This document shows positions 50,752 through 58,884 of a DNA stretch of 64,000 nt, piece after piece. The notes below the pieces were generated by a model, which worked only from the letters and a program-made list of their open reading frames with translations, made no database searches and was not told the origin of the DNA. The stretch covers positions 682,001 through 746,000 of the forward strand of contig NZ_CP084560.1 in NCBI RefSeq assembly GCF_021789175.1, in the 5' to 3' direction. Origin of the DNA: Arthrobacter sp. FW306-2-2C-D06B. GTDB lineage: Bacteria; Actinomycetota; Actinomycetes; Actinomycetales; Micrococcaceae. Both the position numbers and the translations under genes were made by a program. The first letter of the stretch is position 1, and every line of letters begins with the position of its first letter.

Positions 50752-51477
50752 ATGGTCAGCCAATCCCAGGCCCACTGGCCCACGGTGCCGATTTCGGCTC
50801 GAGACGTAGACGGGCTCCTGTTCTTCACGGACGAGGAGTGGACCCTAGTCCGGGCCGCGACGGCCAGAATCATACCCGCGGATTACGATCCCGGAGCGGC
50901 GGAAGCCGATGTCGTACGATTTCTTGACCGTTTTCTGTCCGGTGACTTCGTGTATGCCAGCGCCACTGGTGACGGATTCCTGGAAATACGCGGGAAGGAG
51001 GCCGAAGCCTGGCAAGCGCGAATCAAGCACAGGCAAACGGTATACCGCCAAGGACTAGCGGCCCTGAAAGCGCTCAGTTTGAACAAATATGGCAAGGACT
51101 TCCACGAGCTATCGGATGACGAGCAGGACGAACTGCTCGTTGAAACCTCCGGACGGCCAAAGCCGCGGCACGTTCAGTTGCACGATAACGAAGATTTCAA
51201 CTCAGGGGAGGGGGGCCCGCCCCCGACCAACCAGCCCGTCAGCGACACCGGCCTCGGATTCTTCGACATGCTGGTCGCCCACACGCGTCAGGGGTTCTAT
51301 GCCGATCCCGTGTATGGAGGTAACAAGGACTTTGTCGGGTGGCGAGTCATCGGGTTCGACGGGCCGAAATCCTTGGCTGACACTGTAGCCGGCCGTTATA
51401 CGACGACTGACTACATGATCATGGGAGCCACCTGGCCGTATGCGCAAAGTCCCAGGGTCCAGCGCTTCGGCCGCTAG
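50752..51477 (+). CDS. Gluconate 2-dehydrogenase subunit 3-family protein
   Basis: 241 residues from ATG 50752, with AAGGAGGG 8 bases upstream; the ATG at 50707 (15 codons earlier, overlapping the GMC stop) lacks a site. LLFFTDEEWTLVRAATARII and DPGAAEADVVRFLDRFLSGD with QGFYADPVYGGNKDFVGWR are characteristic. This small subunit accompanies GMC dehydrogenases and helps folding, export or electron transfer. Most relatives carry a Tat signal; none is visible here, in line with the GMC partner. Followed by an AT-rich 200-base gap with its own promoter. Confidence 0.87.
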   Translation: MVSQSQAHWPTVPISARDVDGLLFFTDEEWTLVRAATARIIPADYDPGAAEADVVRFLDRFLSGDFVYASATGDGFLEIRGKEAEAWQARIKHRQTVYRQGLAALKALSLNKYGKDFHELSDDEQDELLVETSGRPKPRHVQLHDNEDFNSGEGGPPPTNQPVSDTGLGFFDMLVAHTRQGFYADPVYGGNKDFVGWRVIGFDGPKSLADTVAGRYTTTDYMIMGATWPYAQSPRVQRFGR

Positions 51478-51586
51478 GGCTGTCTAGAGCCCGCGAGTTT
51501 CGTTACCAAGCCCAAGCACAGGCACCCGTTGTGTTATTTGTTGTTATTTGAATCGTCGAAATTCGAAAACATGGGCTAACAACCTC

Positions 51587-51614
51587 TTGACGGCGCCCCA
51601 TCTGCTTGTAATAT
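51587..51614 (+). promoter_or_regulatory. Sigma-70-type promoter before the nucleoside hydrolase gene
   Basis: TTGACG, a 16-base spacer, TAATAT. It ends 66 bases before the start codon. Upstream lies a direct repeat TTGTTATTTG/TTGTTATTTG-like (about 51530-51551). Confidence 0.5.
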
Positions 51615-51680
51615 ACTGATAAATGTCACAATAAGTTAGACGTAGCTGTTTATCCAGCCAACGAAGATTGGAGTAAGAAA

Positions 51681-52712
51681 GTGGAAAAGACTCGCATCAT
51701 TCTCGATACGGATATTGGAACCTACTATGATGACGCCTTTGCGGTGATGTTCGCGGCTCAGTCGCCGGAGCTGATCGTCGAGGGTGTCACTACCTGCTAC
51801 GGAGACACGCACTTGCGGGCTCAGATCGCAGTTAAGGTCCTGGAGGCGGCCGGCCGTAGCGACATCCCGGTGTTCAAGGGCATCGGCATGCCGATGCGCG
51901 GCCATGCACTGATGTTTGGTTTCGAGGGCGAAGGCATCCTCGAAGAGGGCGAAGAGCCCCAATACGAAGATCAGCACGCAGTTGATTTCATCATCGAAAC
52001 GATCATGAACAACCCTGGTGAAATCAAGGTCGTCACCCTGGGTACGGTGTCTAACGTCGCCCACGCGATCCTTCGCGAGCCGCGGGTCGTGGAGAACATC
52101 AAGGAACTCATCATCATGGCGGGCGTTGTTATCCCGATTGTGGATGAGAAGGGCGTGCGTCGCTCGCCTCGCGAGGAGTACAACTTCAACAACGATGCCA
52201 TCGCTGCTGAAATCGTTCTGAACTCCGGGATGCCGATCACATACGTTCCGTGTGATGTGACGCTCTACACCCCGCTCTTGAAAGAAGACGAAGAGCGAAT
52301 CCGGAAAGCCAACACTCCAATTACGGAAATGGCCACCCGTATTCTCGACCTGTGGCCCCCGCAGGAGAAGCTGATCTACACCGCCGTGGGAATTGCAACC
52401 GAACACACGGCCCTGTGGCTGCATGATCCGCTCGTGGTCATGCATGCCTTCGATCAGACCCTGCTGAAGCTGTTCCCGCTGCACATCGCCACGGAATACA
52501 ACCTGACGCCGATCGAACGTGACATGTACGTTGCGAACGCGAACGGACAGCAGGATCTCTTGCGCACCAACCCCAAGAAGCTGCCGCCGAACATGGACGT
52601 GGCGCTTGAAGTGGATGGTCCCCGGGTCAGCCACTTCTTCGCCGATCGCCTCACAGCACCGCTCGGAAACGGCGTTACGAAGGAACTGGAAACCCAGGGC
52701 GCCTCTTTGTAG
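51681..52712 (+). CDS. Inosine-uridine preferring nucleoside hydrolase family protein
   Basis: 343 residues. The calcium-site signature appears as ILDTDIGTYYDDAFAVMFAA, and the second half has TLGTVSNVAHAI, EYNFNNDAIAAEIVLNSG and a late His-Asp pair in LWLHDPLVVMHA. The enzyme splits the N-glycosidic bond of a ribonucleoside or a similar glycoside. Start GTG 51681; GGAGTAAG precedes it. It has its own promoter but continues the cluster of ABC transporter and GMC dehydrogenase. A perfect hairpin follows. Confidence 0.9.
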   Translation: MEKTRIILDTDIGTYYDDAFAVMFAAQSPELIVEGVTTCYGDTHLRAQIAVKVLEAAGRSDIPVFKGIGMPMRGHALMFGFEGEGILEEGEEPQYEDQHAVDFIIETIMNNPGEIKVVTLGTVSNVAHAILREPRVVENIKELIIMAGVVIPIVDEKGVRRSPREEYNFNNDAIAAEIVLNSGMPITYVPCDVTLYTPLLKEDEERIRKANTPITEMATRILDLWPPQEKLIYTAVGIATEHTALWLHDPLVVMHAFDQTLLKLFPLHIATEYNLTPIERDMYVANANGQQDLLRTNPKKLPPNMDVALEVDGPRVSHFFADRLTAPLGNGVTKELETQGASL

Positions 52713-52728
52713 ATTCCGCATACGGAAC

Positions 52729-52768
52729 ATGCGCCACTCCGCCCGAACCTGGGCGGAGTGGCGCATGG
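52729..52768 (+). terminator. Strong hairpin after the nucleoside hydrolase gene
   Basis: A perfect 17-base stem with a 6-base loop; the left arm is CATGCGCCACTCCGCCC. It begins 17 bases after the stop. No T-run follows, which is normal here. Confidence 0.75.
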
Positions 52769-52884
52769 CTGTCGGGCAAACATTCCTGTTGTCAGGATGT
52801 TTCGCCCACTCAAGATCGTTTTCAGCAGAAATCCTATGCCCGCACGACCAGGTGCTGGCCGCATATTGGTGAAAGGAGCAGGAC

Positions 52885-53268
52885 ATGAAATCAGGTCAGG
52901 GATCAACATCCCTTGGGAAGCGGGATAGCAAGGCGGCCGTTGAAGGCCGCCCCGGTCCGCGGCTCCCCGGACGACGCATGATCCTTGTGCTGACTCTCTT
53001 GGTCTCGTGGATTGCGACCTTTTTCCAAGGCAGTGTGGGTGCAGCCGCTGAGAAGGCCTGCTACGAATCGATCCGTGCGGCCCTCCACGACTCCGGTTCA
53101 GTTGCGTTCAGCGATGTCACTAGATCGGGAGGTGACCCGGTTTGGACGGTCAATGCGACCGCCGACGTTGAAAATTCACAGGGAGCTGCGACGCACATCA
53201 AATATGTGTGCCGAACTCACCATGAGCCTGGCAGTACCGACTGGAACGTTGACTCTTTGTCACGGTAA
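52885..53268 (+). CDS. Small hypothetical membrane-anchored or secreted protein
   Basis: 127 residues. The basic N-terminus is followed by one hydrophobic segment (MILVLTLLVSWIATFFQGSV) at about residues 32-51, then an outside domain of about 75 residues. It has two Cys (KACYESIR and KYVCRTHH) and a repeated beta-like pattern (PVWTVNATADVENSQG). A GAAAGGAGCAGGAC site gives ATG 52885. I recognise no family. It lies between the nucleoside hydrolase and the isomerase, but the strong hairpin upstream suggests separate transcription. Confidence 0.6.
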   Translation: MKSGQGSTSLGKRDSKAAVEGRPGPRLPGRRMILVLTLLVSWIATFFQGSVGAAAEKACYESIRAALHDSGSVAFSDVTRSGGDPVWTVNATADVENSQGAATHIKYVCRTHHEPGSTDWNVDSLSR

Positions 53269-53352
53269 GGCGACGCCGGCACGGTTCCGCCGACGCGCTC
53301 ATCGGGCAGGTCGCAACAACATCCCTTCTCCAGCAGAAAGTGAAGAAACAAC

Positions 53353-53916
53353 TTGAATACCACACGTAACAAGCAAGTCGTCGTCGGCGCTGACTTTGCG
53401 GGATTTCCGCTCAAGGAAGCCGTCAAGCGGCATCTCATCGAGCGCGGCTGGAGTGTTACCGACCTGACTCCAGTTCAAAAAGATGCGCCGATGTACCATC
53501 GCGTAGGGTTCCTTGTTGGCTCACGCATCTCTGAGCGTGAATTCGAGAAAGGATTGCTGTTCTGCGGTTCCGGCATGGGGATCCACATCGCCGCCAGCAA
53601 GTGTCCCCACGTGCACGCCGCTGTCTGCGAAAGCGTGGTGACGGCTCGACGCGCCGCGACGGCGAACAACGCGAACGTTCTTGCAATGGGAGGCTTTTAC
53701 ACCGCGCCACGCCTCGGAATGGCGATGGCCGACGCTTTTCTCGAAAGCAGCCTTGGTGACGGATACGAAGACTGGGACGGATTTTTGGATTACCACCGGA
53801 TCGGTTTCGACGAGTGTGAGAGCTTCGATTACGACTCCTACAAAGCCAACGGATTTGAGGTCATTGATCCGATGCACGCCGACCTCGGTCCAGAGCCACG
53901 CGGCCTTGCCTTTTAG
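53353..53916 (+). CDS. RpiB/LacA/LacB-family sugar-phosphate isomerase, divergent
   Basis: 187 residues, about 35 longer than typical RpiB. N-terminal VVVGADFAGFPLKEAVKRHL (usual DHAG is DFAG here), the active-site region LLFCGSGMGIHIAASKCPHV (usual GTGIG), and ARRAATANNANVLAMGG. The C-terminal extension after MADAFLESSLGDGYEDWDGF is acidic. It likely isomerises an aldose/ketose phosphate, but the His-to-Phe change at the DHAG motif argues against plain ribose-5-phosphate isomerase. Start TTG 53353 with a weak GAAG site. It ends the plus-strand cluster. Confidence 0.8.
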   Translation: MNTTRNKQVVVGADFAGFPLKEAVKRHLIERGWSVTDLTPVQKDAPMYHRVGFLVGSRISEREFEKGLLFCGSGMGIHIAASKCPHVHAAVCESVVTARRAATANNANVLAMGGFYTAPRLGMAMADAFLESSLGDGYEDWDGFLDYHRIGFDECESFDYDSYKANGFEVIDPMHADLGPEPRGLAF

Positions 53917-54037
53917 AGGACAACTCTCAGCACAGTGAGGGCCTTTCAGGCTTGTGGGCCTCGGTGCGGGGATGGCGCGCCATCACGGGCTTCACGAGGC
54001 TGATGCCGTCCCCGCCCCGTCTGCTTAACGCTCGGCG

Positions 54038-54548
54038 ATGGCAACCAATGCTTCAGCCGTGATCGAAAGTCCCAAAACCTTCGCAATCTGCGCCGAGTTT
54101 ATGGCATTGGACGTTTTGGCGAAATACGCACTGACTGGCCGGAAGGCAGTGGTTACCGGCGTCAACAGAGGCTAGGGCCTCGCATTCGTGCGGGCGCTCT
54201 TGGAAGCAGGCGCTCTGGCGGCGGTTCGATTGTGAACATCGGATCCATGTCCGGTCAAATTGTTAACCGACCACAAAACCAGCCGGCGTACAACGCGTCG
54301 AAGGCGGCTGTTCATCACATCACAAAATCGTTGGCGGCCGAGTGGGCGAAGTTTGATATCCGCGCTAATGCGGTTGCTCCGGGATATGTTAAGACAGAAT
54401 TGGCACCTGTTGATCGGCCGGAATTTCAACGCTTTTGGATTCAGGAACAATGAACCGCTGTGCCGCTCCCGAGGAAATCGCACCAGGTGTCGTACTTCTG
54501 CAAGCGAAGCGGCGTCATTCATCACAGGAAGCATTCTCGTGGCTCCGC
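54038..54548 (+). pseudogene. Decayed short-chain dehydrogenase gene
   Basis: Pieces of one SDR are scattered over two frames. From ATG 54038: [20 protein letters not shown], then [16 protein letters not shown] (the nucleotide motif) stopped by [16 protein letters not shown] continues. After a deletion the active-site part follows: [20 protein letters not shown] with [18 protein letters not shown] (YxxxK present), and after another shift ASEAASFITGSILVA. At least one stop, one deletion and one frameshift make it non-functional. Its 3' end overlaps the ribokinase gene on the other strand. Confidence 0.85.
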
Positions 54549-55444
54549 AGGTCATTGGCCGTCGGGTAGGAAGACTGGGCGCCGAGTCTCATGACTGAGA
54601 AGGAGCCCGCAGCAACGCCCAACCGGACCGCCTCCGACAGTGATCCGCCGCCGGCCAAGCACGCGGCGAGTGTGCCGACGAACGCATCCCCGGCCCCGGT
54701 GGAATCGACCACGGAGCCAATCGCTGGAGCCGAAACGTGGCCCTCATTCTTCTGGTCGAGCCAGTAGGCGCCTGCCGCGCCCATTGTGATGACTACTGAG
54801 TAGGCGATCTCGCCGAGCTGACGGGCTGCATCGCGGGCGCTTGCTTCATCGAATACGGGCCTGGATATCAGCGCGCTGGCCTCGGACTCATTCACCACAA
54901 GGGGATCGGCATGGCGAAGGAGACGTTCATCAATAGGCACGTATGGGGCGAGGTTAAGTACGCATCGCAATCCAGCCCGCTGTGAGGCATTCAAGGTTTC
55001 CTGGATAGCAGCTACCGGCACCTCTGCCTGGACCACAACGACTGCACCGCGGCGAACGTCGTTCAGGGATTCTCTGACGTGGGCCTCGGACAGGCCAAGA
55101 TTCGCGCCGGCAACCACCGAGATGGAATTCTCCCCGTTGGGGAAGACCGAGACAAACGCGGCGCCACTTCGTGCGCCCGGCAGGATCTGGACCTGGTGAG
55201 TGTCTATTCCCTCAGCCTTTAGGCTGCTGAGCATTGATGCGCCCTCGGCGTCGTCTCCGAAGGCTGCGATGAACCTGACGGAACTCCCCAAGCGTGCCGC
55301 GGCCACGGCCTGATTGGCACCCTTGCCGCCTGATTGCGAGTGGAAGCGGTGTGCCAAGACTGTCTGCCCGGGTTCTGGCGGCGCATCAAGCTCAATGATG
55401 TAGTCCTGATTTGCGGACCCGACGATGACTACTTCAGCGGACAT
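54515..55444 (-). CDS. rbsK: Ribokinase (PfkB family)
   Basis: 309 residues from ATG 55444 (MSAEVVIVGSANQDYII), with AAGGAG upstream. PfkB signatures: HSQSGGKGANQAVAAARLGS and the ATP/active-site DSTGAGDAFVGTLAACLAGG. It phosphorylates ribose or a similar sugar. The last residues (SSYPTANDLRSHENASCDE) are read from DNA whose other strand is SDR remnant, so the natural C-terminus may have been replaced. Last gene of the minus-strand rhamnose-type group, 115 bases after the aldolase/dehydrogenase. It could also serve the nucleoside hydrolase cluster. Confidence 0.9.
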   Translation of the reverse strand: MSAEVVIVGSANQDYIIELDAPPEPGQTVLAHRFHSQSGGKGANQAVAAARLGSSVRFIAAFGDDAEGASMLSSLKAEGIDTHQVQILPGARSGAAFVSVFPNGENSISVVAGANLGLSEAHVRESLNDVRRGAVVVVQAEVPVAAIQETLNASQRAGLRCVLNLAPYVPIDERLLRHADPLVVNESEASALISRPVFDEASARDAARQLGEIAYSVVITMGAAGAYWLDQKNEGHVSAPAIGSVVDSTGAGDAFVGTLAACLAGGGSLSEAVRLGVAAGSFSVMRLGAQSSYPTANDLRSHENASCDE

Positions 55445-55559
55445 GCTTCTCCTTATGGCATCTTGGATGCCGGTTGTTGATTTTGACCGAAGCGAATCAT
55501 CGGCCGGGCATGCGACAGCGACGTTCACGGCACGAACGTTCCGGAATTTTGTAGGTTCT

Positions 55560-57596
55560 TCATCGCAGAAAGGCCGCGGCGACGCCCGCGTCTACCGGGA
55601 TGTGCAGGCCCGTGGTGTGCGAGAGTTCGTTGCTGGTGAGCACGGCGGCCGCGTTGGCCACGTGCTCGGGCAGGACTTCGCGCTTGAGCAGGGTGCGCTG
55701 GGCGTAGTACTTGCCCAGTTCCTGCTCGTCGACTCCGTAGACGGCGGCGCGCTTGGCGCCCCAGCCGCCGGCGAAGATCCCGGAGCCGCGGACCACGCCG
55801 TCGGGGTTGATGCCGTTGACGCGGATGCCGTGCTCGCCCAGCTCGGCGGCCAGCAGGCGGACCTGGTGGGCCTGGTCTGCCTTGGTGGCCGAGTAGGCGA
55901 TGTTGTTCGGGCCGGCGAAGACCGAGTTCTTGGAGGAAATGTAGACGATGTCCCCGCCCATGCCCTGATCGATCATGACCTTCGCCGCGGCCTTGGAGAC
56001 CAGGAAGGAGCCCTTGGCCATGACGTTGTGCTGCAGGTCCCAGTCCTTCTCCGTGGTTTCCAGCAGGGGCTTGGAGATCGACAGGCCGGCGTTGTTCACC
56101 GCCAGGTCCAGTCCGCCGAAAGCCAGGACGGCTTCCTGGATGGCGGCGGCGACCTGGGCTTCGTCGGTGACGTCCGCCTTGACTCCGAGGGCGACGTCCG
56201 CGCCGCCGAGTTCGGCCGCGACGGCGCGGGCGTTGTCCAGGTTGAGGTCGGCGATGACCACGCAGGCGCCTTCCGCGGCGAGGCGGGTGGCGATCGCCTT
56301 GCCGATGCCCGACGCCGCGCCGGTCACCAGCGCGATGCGCGTGGCGTGCGACTTGGGCTTGGGCATCCGCGCGAGCTTGGCTTCCTCGAGGGCCCAGTAT
56401 TCGATCCGGAACTTCTCGGATTCCTCGATCGGGGCGTAGGAGGAGATGGCCTCGGCGCCGCGCATCACGTTGATCGCGTTCAGGTAGAACTCCCCGGCGA
56501 CGCGGGCGGTCTGTTTGTCCTTGCCGTAGGAGAACATCCCGACGCCGGGGACCAGGACGATGGCCGGGTCCGCGCCGCGCAGGGCCGGGGAATCCGCGTC
56601 CGCGTGGCGGTCGTAGTAGGCCTGGTAGTCCTCGCGGTACGCGGCATGCAGTTCCTTGAGGCGGGCCACGGACTCCTCGATGCCGGCGTCGGCGGGCAGG
56701 TCCAGGACGAGGGGCTTGACCTTGGTGCGCAGGAAGTGGTCCGGGCAGGAGGTGCCCAGCGCACCCAGGCGGGGATGCTCGGCGCCTTCGAGGAATTCGA
56801 GGACACGCGGATCGTCGCTGAAGTGGCCCACCTGCGGCATGTCGGCCGAAGCGAGGCCGCGGATCACCGGGGCCAGTGCTGCCGCTTTCGCGCGACGCTC
56901 GACTTCAGGGAGTGCCGCGTAGCCGGGGAGTTTCGCCCCGAAGGGATCGTTCTTGCCGTTCTCGGCGATGAACTTCTCGGCCTGCTCGATGATCCAGAGG
57001 GAGTTGGCCTCGGCTTCCTCGCTCGTGTCGCCCCACGCGGTGATGCCGTGTCCGCCCAGGATGGTGCCGATGGCTTGCGGGTTGGCTTCCTTGATCGCCG
57101 CGATGTCCAGTCCCAGCTGGAACCCGGGCCGGCGCCAGGGAACCCACACGACCTTGTTACCGAAGATCTTGGACGTCAGCGCTTCGCCGTCCACCGCCGT
57201 CGCGATCGCGATGCCCGCGTCCGGGTGCAGGTGGTCCACGTGCGCGGCATCAACCAGGCCGTGCATGGCGGTATCGATTGACGGAGCGGCGCCTCCTTTG
57301 CCGTGCAGGCAGTAATCGAACGCGGCCACCATTTCGTCTTCGCGCACGACGCCGGGGTAAACCGCCTTGAGTGCCTGCAGCCGGTCCAGGCGCAGGACCG
57401 CCAGGTTGGCTGCCGTGAGCGTGCCCAGGTCGCCGCCGGAACCCTTCACCCACAACAACTCCACATCCTCGCCCGTCACAGGGTCCGTCTCCGTGCCTTT
57501 CGCGGAGGTGTTCCCGCCGGCGAAGTTCGTGTTCCGCTTGTCCGCGCCGAGGCGGTTGGAACGGGTGATCAGATCTTCAACAGCGTGGTTTTCCAT
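55560..57596 (-). CDS. rhaDE: Bifunctional rhamnulose-1-phosphate aldolase / lactaldehyde dehydrogenase (RhaDE type)
   Basis: About 678 residues. The N-terminal class II aldolase has zinc His motifs VDHLHPDAG and GGHGITAWGD; the C-terminal short-chain dehydrogenase has IALVTGAASGIGKAIATRLA, the NNAGLS loop and the catalytic YSATK. Such fusions split rhamnulose-1-phosphate into DHAP and lactaldehyde and oxidise the latter. ATG 57596 lies 10 bases from GGAAG; ATG 57605 is possible but abuts that site. The gene is visibly richer in G/C at third positions than its neighbours. Rhamnose-type transport genes precede it. Confidence 0.9.
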   Translation of the reverse strand: MENHAVEDLITRSNRLGADKRNTNFAGGNTSAKGTETDPVTGEDVELLWVKGSGGDLGTLTAANLAVLRLDRLQALKAVYPGVVREDEMVAAFDYCLHGKGGAAPSIDTAMHGLVDAAHVDHLHPDAGIAIATAVDGEALTSKIFGNKVVWVPWRRPGFQLGLDIAAIKEANPQAIGTILGGHGITAWGDTSEEAEANSLWIIEQAEKFIAENGKNDPFGAKLPGYAALPEVERRAKAAALAPVIRGLASADMPQVGHFSDDPRVLEFLEGAEHPRLGALGTSCPDHFLRTKVKPLVLDLPADAGIEESVARLKELHAAYREDYQAYYDRHADADSPALRGADPAIVLVPGVGMFSYGKDKQTARVAGEFYLNAINVMRGAEAISSYAPIEESEKFRIEYWALEEAKLARMPKPKSHATRIALVTGAASGIGKAIATRLAAEGACVVIADLNLDNARAVAAELGGADVALGVKADVTDEAQVAAAIQEAVLAFGGLDLAVNNAGLSISKPLLETTEKDWDLQHNVMAKGSFLVSKAAAKVMIDQGMGGDIVYISSKNSVFAGPNNIAYSATKADQAHQVRLLAAELGEHGIRVNGINPDGVVRGSGIFAGGWGAKRAAVYGVDEQELGKYYAQRTLLKREVLPEHVANAAAVLTSNELSHTTGLHIPVDAGVAAAFLR

Positions 57597-57708
57597 GTGA
57601 CTCATGCTTCCAATCGGGCTAGGTGCTGAGGTGCTCAGCGGCTGTTTGGTCAGCGTTACTCGGTTGGCAGGACAACTCGCTGTCCCGCTCATCGAACGGA
57701 GGGCGTTT

Positions 57709-57741
57709 GCCGCTGGAGGGGCAGATTTCCCCGCCAGCGGC
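57709..57741 (-). terminator. Hairpin between binding-protein and aldolase genes
   Basis: GCCGCTGGAGGGG / CCCCGCCAGCGGC, a 13-base stem with one internal mismatch and a 7-base loop, 28 bases after the rhaS-like stop. Probably stabilises the binding-protein message or attenuates readthrough. Confidence 0.6.
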
Positions 57742-57768
57742 ACCCCCAACGTCGACGTGGTGCTCGAC

Positions 57769-58827
57769 TTAGAAGTCGTATTTGCCGATGTTGCTCTTGT
57801 CGAAGACGATCGGGTCACCTACGTTAAGGACTCCGTCCTTCCCGACGGTGTATTTACCCAGCCGGCCGGCCGTGAAGGTTTCGCCTTCCTTGCCGCTGAT
57901 CGTTCCCTTGGTGAGCGCGTCGATCGCGTAGGTGGCCAGGTAGCCCATGTCCTTCGGGCTGTACAGCGCAAAGGCTGAGACGGTGCCGTTGTTGATGTAG
58001 TCCCGAGTCGCGTTCGGCGTGCCGAGGCCGGTCAGAGCGACCTTGCCCTTGAATGACGAGTCGGAGATGTAGCGCGCCGCGGCCGCCAGGCCCACATTCG
58101 TGCAGGCGATGATGCCCTTGAGCTGAGGGTGTGACTGCAGCAAGGCGGCGGTCTTGTTGAACGACTCCTGGTCGTCGTCGTTGCCATAGACGGTATCCAC
58201 AAGCTTCAGGTTCGGATGGTTCTTGGCCAGCTCGGCCTTCATTCCCGAAATCCAAGCGTTCTGGTTCTTAGCGTTTGCCGATGCACCGAGGATCGCGACC
58301 TCTCCGCTCTCGCCGATCTGCTTTACGAGCAGGTCCACCTGAATCTTCGCAATGCTCGCATCGGTCGCCGGGGCTATGAACAAGTCCCTGAACTTAGGCT
58401 CAACGTCGGAGTCGAAGGTCACTACTTTTGTGCCGGCCTTGCGTGCCGCAGTCAGGGCCGAGCCCGGAGCAGTCGGGTCGCTTGCCGAGAGTACGATTCC
58501 GGTAGTCCCCTGTTGGCTGAGTGTGTTGATGAAGCTGACCTGGGCATCTGCAGCCGAAACAGCGGGGCCGACCTCAGCAAACGTGCCCTTGAGCTCCTTC
58601 GACGCTTCCTCGCTGCCTTTGGCGGCATCCTGGAAGTAGGGATTGCCCAGCGCCTTGGGCAGGAAGCCAATGCTCAGGTCCTTGGCCGCGGCCTCCTGGG
58701 AGGAGCCGGGCGATCCAGAGGTCTCGCCTGCGCCGCAGGCGGAGGTGACAAGGGCCACGCTGGCGGCGACCGCTGCCAGTGCTGCCAGTCGGGAGGGACG
58801 TGACCCCCGGGATGTGAATAGCGACAT
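57769..58827 (-). CDS. rhaS: Rhamnose-type ABC transporter substrate-binding lipoprotein (RhaS-like)
   Basis: 352 residues from ATG 58827 (MSLFTSRGSRPSRLAA), with AAAGGAACC upstream. Signal peptide with lipobox LVTSACGAG. Binding-protein pattern: LSIGFLPKALGNPYFQDAAK, GIVLSASDPTAPGSALTAAR and KVVTFDSDVEP, and the hinge ALTGLGTPNATRDYI, typical of the RhaS/AI-2 LsrB-like branch. It captures the sugar outside the cell for the two permeases encoded just before. Rhamnose is inferred from the operon. Confidence 0.9.
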   Translation of the reverse strand: MSLFTSRGSRPSRLAALAAVAASVALVTSACGAGETSGSPGSSQEAAAKDLSIGFLPKALGNPYFQDAAKGSEEASKELKGTFAEVGPAVSAADAQVSFINTLSQQGTTGIVLSASDPTAPGSALTAARKAGTKVVTFDSDVEPKFRDLFIAPATDASIAKIQVDLLVKQIGESGEVAILGASANAKNQNAWISGMKAELAKNHPNLKLVDTVYGNDDDQESFNKTAALLQSHPQLKGIIACTNVGLAAAARYISDSSFKGKVALTGLGTPNATRDYINNGTVSAFALYSPKDMGYLATYAIDALTKGTISGKEGETFTAGRLGKYTVGKDGVLNVGDPIVFDKSNIGKYDF

Positions 58828-58884
58828 TTCTTTGGTTCCTTTCAATGACGAACAAAAATGAGATGGCCTGAATCGGAGATTCGC

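Noticed and set aside
55425..57281. 618-residue plus-strand open frame
   Set aside because: Antisense to RhaDE; Gly/Val/Arg-rich shadow translation without motifs.
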